A DNA stretch of 64,000 nt from Phlebopus portentosus (Eukaryota; Basidiomycota; Agaricomycetes; Boletales; Boletinellaceae), in NCBI GenBank assembly GCA_037892935.1, contig JAYXKI010000015.1, forward strand, positions 930,001 to 994,000. Direction: 5' to 3'. The translations under genes and the position numbers were made by a program. Under the pieces are notes generated by a model. That model saw only the letters and a list, made by a program, of their open reading frames with translations. It ran no database searches and had not been told where the DNA came from. Position 1 is the first letter of the stretch; each line of letters opens with the position of its first letter. Below, piece after piece: positions 12,444 through 24,518 of the stretch.

Positions 12444-15120
12444 ATGGACAGGTATGTATATTCCCTTGTACGCGCTCACGTGATGGTGTCGCTCACGTGC
12501 GTTACAGGGCTCCCACCGTTTTGCATGCAACTGCAGATCCTCCGCAGACACTACCACGCTCGCTACCCGGCCGACCTGCTTTCGTCAGTGCCCATTCTAC
12601 GCCTATTCGCAGTAGAGTATCAGGCAGTCGACTCTTTACTTCTGACGCGATAAACGCTGAAGATAATAAGAAAGACATGTATCGTGAAACCCACAAGTAC
12701 TTTCTTGGGCCGATGCCCGTTGATGAATTTCTGGACGCCTTCCTCAAGCCCACTCATAACTACGGCACAAGAAGTAACAGCAGTTCTAAAGGGCTCGATT
12801 TCCTGATAGATGGCACATGGAGACTTGAAACAATGATGTATGAGCCTCTGGTGCGTGCATTCTTTCAAAACTGTTTATCTCGCCGCTAACCATATCCCAC
12901 CAGGTGGCTGCGCTAGAGAAACTCAACCTCAGTAATCTTTGCTTCAAGATTACTGCTAATAATGGCGATCCAGATTGGGTTGTTGAGGATCTGGCTCCGG
13001 ACATCTCTGTTTATAGTAAAGATCGTTGGAACAATAGACTTCGAGCGAAGACCGATTTCGACAAAGATCATTCGGATACCGACTTCTCCGCTATGGAAGT
13101 ACCCACTGAAATCAAATTACGTGCTAGGAGTGATCCATTCAAAGATCTTAAAGATGGAGACGACGTGACAAAGCACCAGTTTGTCAAGACCGATAATGCG
13201 TCGCAGGAAATAATCGGACAGATCTCTGCCTACGCGTCTGCGCAAATGGGAATGACGTTCCGAACTCATTGTTTCTCCGTTTTCATTGCCGGTAATATTG
13301 CTCGTCTGATTCGCTGGGACAGGGCCGGTGCAGTCGTCACCAGATCATTCAAGTATATGGAGATTCCCTGGCTTCTGGATTTCTTCAAGCGCTATGACAG
13401 ATTATCGGAATTCCAGCGTGGATGGGATCGGACTGTCCATCCCTTGAAACTATCGGAAGCGAGCAAGGCCCGTGACGCGTTAATCCAGCAGCGATTCAGC
13501 AACGAAACTGAGGAAGAGTTTGAAGAACGGTCTGCATACTTCCGAAACGCGAGATATTACAAGTTTCTTGTCCCGGTCCTTCCGAAGGGTCAGGAAACAT
13601 GCGCAGTGCGAGCGAAGACATTTATAGGTGCTTTCCCGAGACGATGGGCATGCTCATTACTAGGTCGCAACTCACGCGGGACACCTGTTTACGACCCGGA
13701 AACCAGCGGAATCCATTGGCTTAAGGATTCCTGGAGAATCGACATGAAAACGGTTGTAGTTGAACATGAGTCATACGAAAACATGGAACAATGCAATGTC
13801 CGGAATCTTATTCCATTGCTGACTGCCGGTGATGTGCGGCTCCTGGACGAGATCTACGAAGAATCGAGTTGCGCAGTGCACACTGATTTGAAGGCTTTTC
13901 GAGATGTCGGCTCTTCGGATGCATCGGCTTCGACTTCTGAGCAAGAAGGGCAGATGCCCGTCCGTGGACCCGTGTACAATACGGTCCATTGCACCATGAC
14001 TGACAAGCTGATTGGTGAAGATTGGGTTTGCGGGGACAAGGAGTTCTTTTTGCGAAACATGCTTGGTTACTCCCAGTACCGGATCGTTCTCAGAGACGTT
14101 GGATGCGATCTGACATCATTCCCGTCCACGACGGTGCTCTTGCAAGCAGTGGCGGACGCTTGACTTTGTAAGTGATCAATTAGTCCTCGTGGCGCTTCCT
14201 ACTACTGATAGTTCACACAGGCCACTCCGATGCGCTATTCAACTCAGAGATCCTTCATCGCGACATAAGCCCGAGCAACATTTTGATTATGGATGATGGA
14301 GTAGGTAGACTGATTGATTGGGATCTTTGCAGACATGCCAAGCAAGGTCAGTCACACCGTCCGGGTCGGACTGTAAGTTCATTTTATTTCTCTTAACATG
14401 TCGGAGAGTGAGATGTTTCGTTTAGGGCACTTGGCAATTCATTTCTGGAGCACTCCTGGAATCACCAACGACGAAGGTCCACGATTGTGCTGACGATTTG
14501 GAGTCTTTCCTTCACACATTGACGTTCACGCTCATTCGATTCTCGAGCTCATCATTGGGACCTCCTGAACTGTCTCGTTTCTTGAGTATGTTTGATGAAG
14601 AGTGGGATCTTCCTGAGGGTAAGACCATTGGCGGAAGTGCAAAGTCCGATAAATTGGGGAGGGCGGGCGGATATGTCGCCAAATTGGATTTTCCGGGCGT
14701 CCAGGACTGCGCAAGCTTCTATTGGACTTCTCGCGTCTATTCCTTGCGGTATATTGTCTCGAGCCGACTGAGGAGACGAAGGGACAGATTGAGCTGTTGA
14801 TGACGCGGGAGGGAGGAGGACTGAAGATTCGCGGAATGATCCTCGAGCTTCTCAAACAAGTGGAAGATCTAAAGGAATGGTTGGAAAACCCCAGGTCAAA
14901 GAAAGTGAAAATCGATTTTCCGAGTGGAACCGGTACGCAGAAAGGTAAACGGCCTCGGAACGAGCGTATGCCGTTTCAGCGGACCTCTTACTTGTCCACT
15001 GGTTTATCGGAAATTATGGATGCCATACCGGAAGGGAATGAGAATGATCGAGTTCAGGAGGAGGAAGGGGGAGAAGATCGGAAGGCAAAGAGGATCCGTT
15101 CTGATGTCGGAACGGATTGA
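12444..15120 (+). pseudogene. FunK1-type protein kinase pseudogene, copy A
   Basis: It has the same five-exon plan as the intact copies: 12444-12451, 12508-12850, 12904-14167, 14221-14372 and 14426-15120. Two lesions break it. A TGA at 14161-14163 sits six bases before the intron-3 donor, where the others read Val-Ile. One base is missing in exon 5 near 14,698 (GGCGTCC where intact copies have GGCCGTCC), which shifts the frame until the C-terminal region. The catalytic exon still reads HRDISPSN and the DWD metal-binding motif, so decay is probably recent. Translation ending at 14,163 would give a protein without the catalytic loop; such a truncated product is possible but unproven. Confidence 0.85.
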
Positions 15121-15194
15121 TAGTAATTCGTTCATGAGGGTAGGTGTATTCTGTAATATTGTCGAGTACTGTACTTGATCCATTCTGTATAATG

Positions 15195-15215
15195 TACAAC
15201 CGCTAGTCGGTTGTA
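15195..15215 (+). other. Conserved 3' UTR hairpin, copy A
   Basis: Perfect 8-bp stem TACAACCG/CGGTTGTA with loop CTAGT, 74 nt after the kinase stop. It is also present after copies B, C and D. Confidence 0.6.
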
Positions 15216-15507
15216 TTATTGGTTCGTGTTAACTAGTCCTCAATGGATTCGACCGAAGGCTCATGACGCGTGAAAGTATATATATAATCAAGGTACGACT
15301 CTACATTACTGACTGGGTATCTACTGTAGGTAGGAAGTGTTTCCCGGAGTGTTATGCCTGCCCCCAGAAATAGAATGAAATAATGAAATTTTGATTGTGT
15401 TACGCGTTATTCCTCCCGAACTGGTGAGAATGCGGTTTTTCCTGTCACTTGGCCTAAACTGATGAAACCTGTCACTTGGCCTAAACTGATGAAAGTTGTG
15501 GATTGTT

Positions 15508-15942
15508 ATGCGTTATGCACTTGAAAATAAGAGATGGAATGAGCCAGGCACGGAAAATCAGCGCAGGTGTACCTATCCTAACTGCTCCTTCGCTTCCCTG
15601 CGAAAAGCCCACATCAATCGTCACACTTCCACACATTATCCTGATGCTTATTTTTGTCCAGTCTGCCATGCTACGTTCGGCAGTGAGGATGGGCTTAATA
15701 GACACCCGTCGCATTCAGTGGTTTCAAGCATGGAGAATAAGGTCTCTCAGAATGGCGATCGGAAAGTCCAAAAATATGATGCTGATACTGTACCCTGCGT
15801 CGAGAGTGATGAAGCCCTGAGTTACAAGGTTGGACGGGATCCAAACAGATACAAACTCTATTACTTGGGTGTCATGGAGGATTACGAGATGGACGATGAA
15901 CATTTCGAGGCACTTGCAAAACGCAAGAGGAAGAATGAATAG
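15508..15942 (+). CDS. Two-finger C2H2 zinc-finger protein, copy A
   Basis: An uninterrupted 144-aa frame starts at ATG 15508; an in-frame TTG lies 12 nt upstream. Finger 1 is C-x4-C followed by His-x4-His in RHTSTH, giving a CTYPNC...HINRHTSTH pattern. Finger 2 is FCPVC followed by RHPSH. Together they form two adjacent C2H2 fingers near residues 20-65. The remainder is acidic with a Lys/Arg-rich end (KRKRKNE), a plausible nuclear localisation signal. It sits on the kinase strand, 388 nt after copy A's stop, and the same pairing recurs in four of the five units. A DNA-binding role is inferred from the fingers; the target is unknown. Copy A keeps all zinc ligands. Confidence 0.65.
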   Translation: MRYALENKRWNEPGTENQRRCTYPNCSFASLRKAHINRHTSTHYPDAYFCPVCHATFGSEDGLNRHPSHSVVSSMENKVSQNGDRKVQKYDADTVPCVESDEALSYKVGRDPNRYKLYYLGVMEDYEMDDEHFEALAKRKRKNE

Positions 15943-17027
15943 TTGTTTGGACAGAAGATGCAATTGTGAACTTTGAAATCTGAAGCTTTATATCCGAGGT
16001 GCGTCGACTTTTGTATTGGCAAGAGAAATTATCATTGACCCAGTCACAACGAAGAATACTAAATCACCAGCAACATCCGCAGAATACGCAGACAGGGTCA
16101 AGTAGTTTTTCTTTTGCCGGTAAATATTGGTGATCGATTTGAATTGAAATCTGCTACTCGAGTTACAATGAAATAGAATTGTGATAATCATTCTTTGCGA
16201 TGTGAAAGTCGACAACGATAGGGAAAGTTATGTGAGTGATGCCTGTTCGCAAGGCTCTCTTACTATACAAACAAACTTACTTCGGTGCGGTGATTGCCGA
16301 TACTTTCCTCGACGACACTGATCTGGTTCTCAGGAAGCTTGATGAACTCACATATCCGTAATCTTTACTCCAATTTCTTTGTCCTGCAATTGGGCGATCC
16401 ACTGAATTTAAAGAAGATTAGCGTTCCTGGCGACATGATTGTGCCGATTTCAAACTCCATCGCATGGGCAGAAGATTCAGGAATGAGTCAAATTCGTCTT
16501 TCAATAAGCCTCCTTTTATCCACAGCAGCACTGGAAGTGGACAGAACATACGGTTGCGCATCGAGATTCTCGTATGTTCCTCCGGTATTATATATGATAC
16601 CAAGCTCAGTTACCAGAAGGCGGTTCCGGACAAGCATGAGGAAGGCTATGTGGGCGAGGAAGATAAGTAAGAACGTTAGCACTGGTTTGCTATGCTGTAT
16701 GCTACGCCGAGTATGCTTAGATCTCAGCCATTAAAGAAAATAAAAGTAAGAGGGACAAAAGGAAGTAAATGGCGAGCTCAAAGACTTGCTCGGGTGATTC
16801 GGATGACTACCTGAGAAAGGGTGGATTGATTTCAGTATATTCAGAGGAAGAAGTAGCACGAACTTCAACAGAGCGAAAGGGATATCCCCTCCGTCCAAAT
16901 TGGACACGCACCAGTCTATGATGTTTAACAAGAAACTCGCGAGAAACGACGATCGTGGTGGTTGAAAGGAAGAGACAAGGTCTTTCGAAATGCCACAGAT
17001 AGGACAGGTTGAAGTCATTTTACGCGC

Positions 17028-17366
17028 TCACGTGATCGACGCGTCTGCTTCTAGCACGCAACTGCAGAGTTCTAGTACGCACTGTACGTAACCTCAGCCA
17101 CTCACGCAGCCTGGTCGTCTTGTTTGTACGATCGTCCTATATCCTCCCGTTTATAATATTACTCCGTGATATTTCTTTGTTTGTACAAGCTTTATGCTGA
17201 GGACGATAAAGACACGCATCACGAAAGCCACGGCGACCAGTATCTCGGACTCATGCCGGTCGATGTTTTATTTCTGGAGCCTTCATCAAGTCTTATCATG
17301 CTTCTACTGTTTTCTCATACTTCACTTGGCTTGAAACAGTCTCGCGGAGAAGTGACAGGGGTCTGA
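17028..17366 (+). pseudogene. FunK1 5'-exon fossil, unit B
   Basis: A short open frame reads YAEDDKDTHHESHGDQYLGL, aligning with AEDNKKDMYRETHKYFLG of the full gene about 1.5 kb downstream. The upstream CTCACGTGATCG and CGCAACTGCAGA words match intron 1 and exon 2 of the full gene. Similarity fades after the LMPVD motif. Confidence 0.65.
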
Positions 17367-18413
17367 GCGACAGCTCTGCAAGAACAGATTAAATACGCAA
17401 GGCTTGAGAGTGTGCACAAAGGTAGCCGATGATTTCTACAAGGTATGTGCTCACATCGCCTCTTCCCTGCTGTGCATGCTGTGCATGAAGATTCCATATG
17501 CATCCCATCTCTTTGTACTCCGTGATGACGCGTCAGACATGATACCACAGCTTGGTGGTTCTGAATGACTTAATGCGCTTGAGGAAGGCTGTGGCGAAAG
17601 GTAAGTATTTTTTCCAGCACTGATTGCTATGCATGTGCTCAAGCACAATGAATCGTGACTCGCTCAGAGGGGTCGTTCAATAGCAACGTGTGACTAGAAG
17701 CAAGTCGGAAACTTTTTTGAGGTGCCAGGACACATCAATTCTGGCGGAAATTGTTCCAGAGGACCCGGAGAAGTAAGATAGACCCAATGGCAGAGCAAAA
17801 GAGACACCAATTTGACCTTCCAACTGGGCGTAGTATATGGTATGTTCTTTGAGAACTGATGAATGTCAACGATCAGTGTGGTTGAAGAAACAGCTGAATT
17901 CCTTTCTCTAAAATCAAGGCAATATTTGGTCCTGAAATTACACATAGTTAATTTATCACTGTTTGTGACTGCTGAGTGCATCCTGGAATGTATCTTCCCA
18001 AAGTACAAGAAATAAACCTTTTTCTCACATGTGGGATAACCATGCACGCATCTGAGTGACTAAGTCAGTTCTCGAGCTTGCTCTGCATCCACAAAATCCG
18101 ACATATAAGAGGACATCCAAAGGACTTGTTTTATTAAAAGGTGTATCATCAATGAAAGAACTCAATGACTCGTACGATGATCCAACTTCCGTATACAATG
18201 AAGACCTTGCCTCGAGAAAGCGTGGCTTCGTCGCACTCCGGAGCTTGCCGACCTGCGGCCTGTGGCCAGATAGGCTCCCTCAGGATAACGCAAAGGAATG
18301 TGGGATGTGGCCACACCCAAGCTCTATATATTCTGTAATTCCTGCTCCTCTGTTCATATCTCCAGAACTCTCTCTCAGACTACGTTCTACTTCTATCCTC
18401 GTCGTTATTCAGA

Positions 18414-21102
18414 ATGGCCAGGTATGTAATTTGTATTCCCTTGTACGCGCTCACGTGATGGTATCGCTCACGTGCGTTACAGTAAAAGCGCTCCCACCGT
18501 TTTAGAGCATGCAACTGCAGATCCTCCGCAGACACCACCACGCTCGCTACCCGGCCGACCTGCTTTCGTCAGTGCCCATTCTACGCCTATTCGCAGTAGA
18601 GTATCAGGCAGTCGACTCTTTACTTCTGACGCGATAAACGCTGAAGATAATAAGAAAGACATGTATCGTGAAACCCACAAGTACTTTCTTGGGCCGATGC
18701 CCGTTGATGAGTTTCTGGACGCCTTCCTCAAGCCCACTCATAACTACGGCACAAGAAGTAACAGCAGTTCTAAGGGGCTCGATTTCCGGATAGATGGCAC
18801 ATGGAGACTTGAAACAATGATGTATGAGCCTCTGGTGCGTGCATTCTTTCAATACAATTTATCTCGCCGCTAACCATATCCCACCAGGTGGCTGCGCTAG
18901 AGAAACTCAACCTCAGTAATCTTTGCTTCAAGATTACTGCTAATAATGGCGATCCAGATTGGGTTGTTGAGGATCTGGCTCCGGACATCTCTGTTTATAG
19001 TAAAGATCGTTGGAACAATAGACTTCGAGCGAAGACCGATTTCGACAAAGATCATTCGGATACCGACTTCTCCTCTATGGAAGTGCCCACTGAAATCAAA
19101 TTACGTGCTAGGAGCGATCCATTCAAAGATCTTAAAGATGGAGACGACGTGACAAAGCACCAGTTTGTCAAGACCGATAATGCGTCGCAGGAAATAACCG
19201 GACAGATCTCTGCCTACGCGTCTGCGCAAATGGGAATGACGTTCCGAACTCACTGTTTCTCCGTTTTCATTGCCGGTAATATTGCTCGTCTGATTCGCTG
19301 GGACAGGGCCGGTGCAGTTGTCACCAGATCATTCAAGTATATGGAGATTCCCTGGCTTCTGGATTTCTTCAAGCGCTATGACAGATTATCGGAATTCCAG
19401 CGTGGATGGGATCGGACTGTCCATCCCTTGAAGCTATCGGAAGCGAGCAAGGCCCGTGATGCGCTAATCCAGCAACGGTTCAGCAACGAAACTGAGGAAG
19501 AGTTTGAAGAACGGTCTGCATACTTCCGAAACGCGAGATATTACAAGTTTCTTGTTCCGGTCCTTCCGAAGGGTCAGGAAACATGCGCAGTGCGAGCGAA
19601 GACCCTTATAGGTGCTTTCCCGAGACGATGGGCATGCTCATTGCTAGGTCGCAACTCACGCGGAACACCTGTTTACGACCCGGAAACCGGCAGAATCCAT
19701 TGGCTTAAGGATTCCTGGAGAATCGACATGAAAACGGTTGTAGTTGAACATGAGTCATACGAAAAAATGGAACAATGCAATGTCCGGAATCTTATTCCAT
19801 TGCTGACTGCTGGTGATGTGCGGCTCCTGGACGAGATCTACGAAGAATCGAGTTGCGCATTGCACACCGATTTGAAGGCTTTTCGAGATGTCGGCTCGTC
19901 AAATGCGTCGGCTTCGACTTCTGAGCAAGAGGGACAGATGCCCGTCCGTGGACCCGTGTACAATACGACCCATTGCACAGTGACTGACAAGCTGATCGGC
20001 GAAGGCTGGGTTTGCGGCGACAAGACGTTCTTCTGGCAGAACATGCTTGGATATTCCCAGTATCGGATCGTTCTTAGAGACGTCGGATGCGATTTAACAT
20101 CGTTTCCATCCACGACGGTACTCTTACAGGCAGTGGCGGATGCAGTAATATGTAAGTGCGGAAACTGACCTACTGGCAGTTCGAATTGCTAACGTTCCGC
20201 GCAGGCCACTGTGACGCCTCGTTCGGAGCAGAAATCCTTCATCGGGACATAAGCCCGAGCAACGTGTTAATTATGGATGATGGCACAGGTAGATTGATTG
20301 ACTGGGATCTGTGTAGACATGCCAACCAGCGTCAATCCCATCGACCGGGTCGTACTGTGAGTTTGTTTTATTACTCTTTGTCTGCCAGCGAATCATATGT
20401 TCTGTCTAGGGCACATGGCAGTTTATATCTGGAGCGCTCCTAGCATCTCCGAAGACAAAGATCCACGATTATGCGGACGACCTGGAGTCTTTCCTTCATA
20501 CGTTAACATTCACATTAGTTCGATTCTCGACCTCATCATTAGATTCTGATGAGCTATCCTATTTCCTGGAAATGTTCGATGAAGAGAAAGAGCACTCCGA
20601 TGGTAGGGCCAGGGGAGGCAGTGTGAAGGGCTTTCGATTAGCCGCAGGCGGCTATGTTGCGAACTTGGACTTCCCCGGCCGTCCTAGGCTGCGCAAACTT
20701 TTGCTGGACTTTTCTCGTCTGTTCAGGTCGGTCTATACTTATGACCCAACTGAGGAGACAGGAGCAGAGGTTCAGCTGCTAAAGACGAAGGAGGGCGGAG
20801 GGCTGAAGATAAACGGAATGATTCTTGAGCTTCTCAGGTCCGTGGAAGAATTCAAGGACTGGATACAAAATTTTAGATCGAAGAAAGTTAATATCACGTC
20901 TTCGACCGGGTCTAGCGTCCAAAAGGGAAAACGGACTCGGAACGAGCGTATGCCAGTTCAGCGGGTCTCTTACGTGTCCACTGGTTTATCGGAAATTATG
21001 GATGCCATACCGGAAGGGAATGAGAATGATCGAGTTCAGGAGGAGGAAGGGGGAGAAGATCGGAAGGCAAAGAGGATCCGTTCTGATGTCGGAACGGATT
21101 GA
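18414..21102 (+). CDS. FunK1-type fungal protein kinase, copy B (intact, 822 aa)
   Basis: Predicted Ser/Thr-type kinase of the fungal FunK1 family, strongly expanded in agaricomycetes; substrate unknown. Exons are 18414-18421 (an 8-nt start exon), 18483-18834, 18888-20151, 20205-20356 and 20410-21102; all joins keep frame. Residues 1-120 are a basic, Ser/Pro-rich start followed by MYRETHKYFLGPMP. Residues 121-260 contain APDISVY and TEIKLR, with a PD...ExK arrangement. WLKDSW at 392-397 carries a candidate nucleotide-binding Lys394. HRD lies at 554-556, Asn561 follows, DWD is at 574-576, and GTWQF after the last intron is the family's activation-segment end. The C-terminus is Glu/Lys/Arg-rich. 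Intron 1 carries two CACGTG boxes. The C2H2 gene follows 360 nt downstream. No signal peptide or membrane segment is visible, so a cytosolic or nuclear location is likely. Confidence 0.92.
18452..18474. promoter_or_regulatory. Paired CACGTG boxes in intron 1 of the kinase genes
   Basis: CACGTG occurs at 18452-18457 and 18469-18474, 17 nt start to start, inside the 61-nt first intron. The pair and its exact spacing recur in copy A (12477, 12494), C (24557, 24574), D (30811, 30828) and E (36710, 36727). One box also survives in the fossil exons. CACGTG is the core site of bHLH factors; use as a site here is inferred from conservation. Confidence 0.5.
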
Positions 21103-21176
21103 TTGTAAGTCATTCATGAGGGTAGGTATATTCTGTAATATTGTTGTGCACTGTACTTGATCCATTCTGTATAATG

Positions 21177-21197
21177 TACAACCGCTAGTCGGTTGTA
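21177..21197 (+). other. Conserved 3' UTR hairpin, copy B
   Basis: TACAACCG-CTAGT-CGGTTGTA, identical to copies A and C, 74 nt after the kinase stop. Confidence 0.6.
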
Positions 21198-21462
21198 TTA
21201 TTGGTTTGTGTTAACTAGTCCTCAATGGATTCGACCGAAGGTTCATGACGCGTGAAAGTATATATATAATCAAGGTACGGCTCTACATTACTGACTGGGT
21301 ATCTACTGTAGGTAGGAAGTGTTTCCCGGAGTGTTATGCCTGCCCCCAGAAATAGAATGAAACAATGAAATTTTGATTGTGTTACGCGTTATTCCTCCCG
21401 AACTGGTGAGAATGCGGTTTTTCCTGTCACTTGGCCTATACTGATGAAAGTTGTGGATTGTT

Positions 21463-21897
21463 ATGCGTTATGCACTTGAAAATAAGAGATGGAATGAGCC
21501 AGGCACAGAAAATCAGCGCAGGTGTACCTATCCTAACTGCTCCTTCGCTACCCTGCGAAAAGCCCACATCAATCGTCACACTTCCACGCATTATCCTGAT
21601 GCTTATTTTTGTCCAGTCTGCCATGCTACGTTCGGCAGTAAGGATGGGCTTAATAGAAACCCGTCGCATTCAGTGGTTTCAAGCAAGGAGAATAAGGTCT
21701 CCCAGAATAGCGATCGGAAAGTCCAAAAATATGATGCTGATACTGTACCCTGCGTCGAGAGTGATGAAGCCCTGAGTTACAAGGTTGGACGGGATCCAAA
21801 GAGATACAAATTCTATTACTTGGGTGTCATGGAGGATTACGAGATGGACGATGAACATTTCGAGGCACTTGCAAAACGCAAGAGGAAGAACGAATAG
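21463..21897 (+). CDS. C2H2 zinc-finger protein, copy B, finger 2 ligand lost
   Basis: A 144-aa frame with the same layout as copy A. Finger 1 is intact (CTYPNC and RHTSTH). In finger 2 the first zinc-binding His is replaced by Asn (RNPSH instead of RHPSH), and Glu is replaced by Lys three residues before the helix, so the second finger probably no longer folds around zinc. The rest, including the acidic segment MDDEHFEAL and the basic tail, is kept. It lies 360 nt downstream of kinase B on the same strand. Confidence 0.6.
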   Translation: MRYALENKRWNEPGTENQRRCTYPNCSFATLRKAHINRHTSTHYPDAYFCPVCHATFGSKDGLNRNPSHSVVSSKENKVSQNSDRKVQKYDADTVPCVESDEALSYKVGRDPKRYKFYYLGVMEDYEMDDEHFEALAKRKRKNE

Positions 21898-23132
21898 TTG
21901 TTTGGTTTGGACAGAAGATGCAATTGTGAACTTTGAAATCTGAAGCTTTATATCCGAGGTGCGTCGACTTTTGTATTGGCGAGAGAAATTATCAATGACC
22001 CAGTCGCAATGAAGAATATTAAATCACCAGCGACATCCGCAGAATACGCGCAGACAGGGTCAAGTAGCTTTTCTTTTGCCGGTAAATATTGGTGATCGAT
22101 TTGAATTGAACTCTGCTACTCGAGTTACAATGATAGAATTGTGATAATCATTCTTTGCGATGTGAAAGTCGACAACGATAGGGAAGTAACGTGAGTGATA
22201 CCTGTTTGCAAGACTCGTTTTCTACACAAACGAACTTACTTCGGTGCAGTGATTGCCGATACTTTCCTCGACAATGCTGTCTTGGTTTTCAGGAAATTCG
22301 ATGAACTCAAATCCGTAATCATTACTCCAATTTCTTTATCCCGCAACCGGACTTTTTACTGTATCCAAATAAGATTAGCATCACTGGCGACATGATTGTG
22401 CCAATTTCAAACTCTCGAATAAATTCAAATATAGGCATGTATAGCAAGTTTAGACTTTGCTTCTATCTGCTTTACTCGAAGATATGTACCATCGCATGGG
22501 CAGAAGATTCAAGAATGAGTCAAATTCACTTTTCAATAAGTCTCCTGTTATCTACTGCGGCACTGGCAGTGGACAGAACATACGGTAGCGCATTGAGATG
22601 CTCGTATGTTCCTCCGATATTATATGTATAAAGTCTGCGCACGAAGATCTAAAAATGGAGTCCATCTCTTTGTCACTTAGTGATGGCGCATCAAACGTGG
22701 CACCAGGCTCAGGTACCAGAAGGTGGTTCCGGACAAGCATGAGGAAGGCTATGTGGGCGAGGAAGATAAATAAGAACGTTAGCACTGGTTTGCTACGCTG
22801 TATGCATACGCCGAGTATGCTTAGATCTCAGCCATTCAAGGAAATATGAATAAGAGAGAAAAAAGGAAGTGAGTGGCGAGCTGAAAAAACTTGCTCGGGT
22901 GATTCGGATGACTACCTGAGAAAAGGTGGATTGATTTTAGTATATTCAGAGGAAGAAGTAGCACGAACTTCAACAGAGCGAAAGGGATATCCCCTCCGTC
23001 CAAATTGGACACGCACCAGTCTATGATGTTTAACAAGAAACTCGCGAGAAACGACGATCGTGGTGGTTGAAAGGAAGAGACAAGGTCTTTCGAAATGCCA
23101 CAGATAGGACAGGTTGAAGTCATTTTACGCGC

Positions 23133-23471
23133 TCACGTGATCGACGCGTCTGCTTCTAGCACGCAACTGCAGAGTTCTAGTACGCACTGTACGTAACCTC
23201 AGCCACTCACGCAGCCTGGTCGTCTTGTTTGTACGATCGTCCTATATCCTCCCGTTTATAATATTACTCCGTGATATTTCTTTGTTTGTACAAGCTTTAT
23301 GCTGAGGACGATAAAGACACGCATCACGAAAGCCACGGCGACCAGTATCTCGGACTCATGCCGGTCGATGTTTTATTTCTGGAGCCTTCATCAAGTCTTA
23401 TCATGCTTCTACTGTTTTCTCATACTTCACTTGGCTTGAAACAGTCTCGCGGAGAAGTGACAGGGGTCTGA
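23133..23471 (+). pseudogene. FunK1 5'-exon fossil, unit C
   Basis: Identical to the unit B fossil, shifted by 6,105 bp. Confidence 0.65.
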
Positions 23472-24518
23472 GCGACAGCTCTGCAAGAACAGATTAAATA
23501 CGCAAGGCTTGAGAGTGTGCACAAAGGTAGCCGATGATTTCTACAAGGTATGTGCTCACATCGCCTCTTCCCTGCTGTGCATGCTGTGCATGAAGATTCC
23601 ATATGCATCCCATCTCTTTGTACTCCGTGATGACGCGTCAGACATGATACCACAGCTTGGTGGTTCTGAATGACTTAATGCGCTTGAGGAAGGCTGTGGC
23701 GAAAGGTAAGTATTTTTTCCAGCACTGATTGCTATGCATGTGCTCAAGCACAATGAATCGTGACTCGCTCAGAGGGGTCGTTCAATAGCAACGTGTGACT
23801 AGAAGCAAGTCGGAAACTTTTTTGAGGTGCCAGGACACATCAATTCTGGCGGAAATTGTTCCAGAGGACCCGGAGAAGTAAGATAGACCCAATGGCAGAG
23901 CAAAAGAGACACCAATTTGACCTTCCAACTGGGCGTAGTATATGGTATGTTCTTTGAGAACTGATGAATGTCAACGATCAGTGTGGTTGAAGAAACAGCT
24001 GAATTCCTTTCTCTAAAATCAAGGCAATATTTGGTCCTGAAATTACACATAGTTAATTTATCACTGTTTGTGACTGCTGAGTGCATCCTGGAATGTATCT
24101 TCCCAAAGTACAAGAAATAAACCTTTTTCTCACATGTGGGATAACCATGCACGCATCTGAGTGACTAAGTCAGTTCTCGAGCTTGCTCTGCATCCACAAA
24201 ATCCGACATATAAGAGGACATCCAAAGGACTTGTTTTATTAAAAGGTGTATCATCAATGAAAGAACTCAATGACTCGTACGATGATCCAACTTCCGTATA
24301 CAATGAAGACCTTGCCTCGAGAAAGCGTGGCTTCGTCGCACTCCGGAGCTTGCCGACCTGCGGCCTGTGGCCAGATAGGCTCCCTCAGGATAACGCAAAG
24401 GAATGTGGGATGTGGCCACACCCAAGCTCTATATATTCTGTAATTCCTGCTCCTCTGTTCATATCTCCAGAACTCTCTCTCAGACTACGTTCTACTTCTA
24501 TCCTCGTCGTTATTCAGA

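Larger units (their letters stand above)
10832..16833 (+). repeat. Array unit A (about 6.0 kb)
   Basis: First of five tandem units. The unit start is set at the same phase as the exact B/C duplication. Content in order: spacer, FunK1 5' fossil (about 11,015-11,330), a second spacer homologous to the first, FunK1 pseudogene A (12,444-15,120), C2H2 gene A (15,508-15,942) and a downstream spacer. It differs from B at scattered positions throughout, so it is an older copy. Confidence 0.8.
16834..22938 (+). repeat. Array unit B, 6,105 bp
   Basis: Every open frame in this unit recurs in unit C exactly 6,105 bp downstream with the same translation, and the non-coding stretches I compared also match. 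At the left edge the match stops at about 16,833 (GATTTCAG against GATTTTAG). At the right edge it continues to about 22,973/29,078, where unit D has a short extra segment. This is a very recent tandem duplication, a recent conversion event or an assembly duplication. Confidence 0.9.

Noticed and set aside
16731..17018. Minus-strand frames in the array spacers, repeated in each unit
   Set aside because: They are interrupted differently in each copy and contain no recognisable domain. A weak likeness to membrane-protein tails was not enough to call a gene.
18056..18505. 149-aa frame upstream of kinase B, also in C and D
   Set aside because: It overlaps the kinase start exon and intron 1, is disrupted in A and E, and has no family signal. 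It is conserved only because the whole unit is duplicated.
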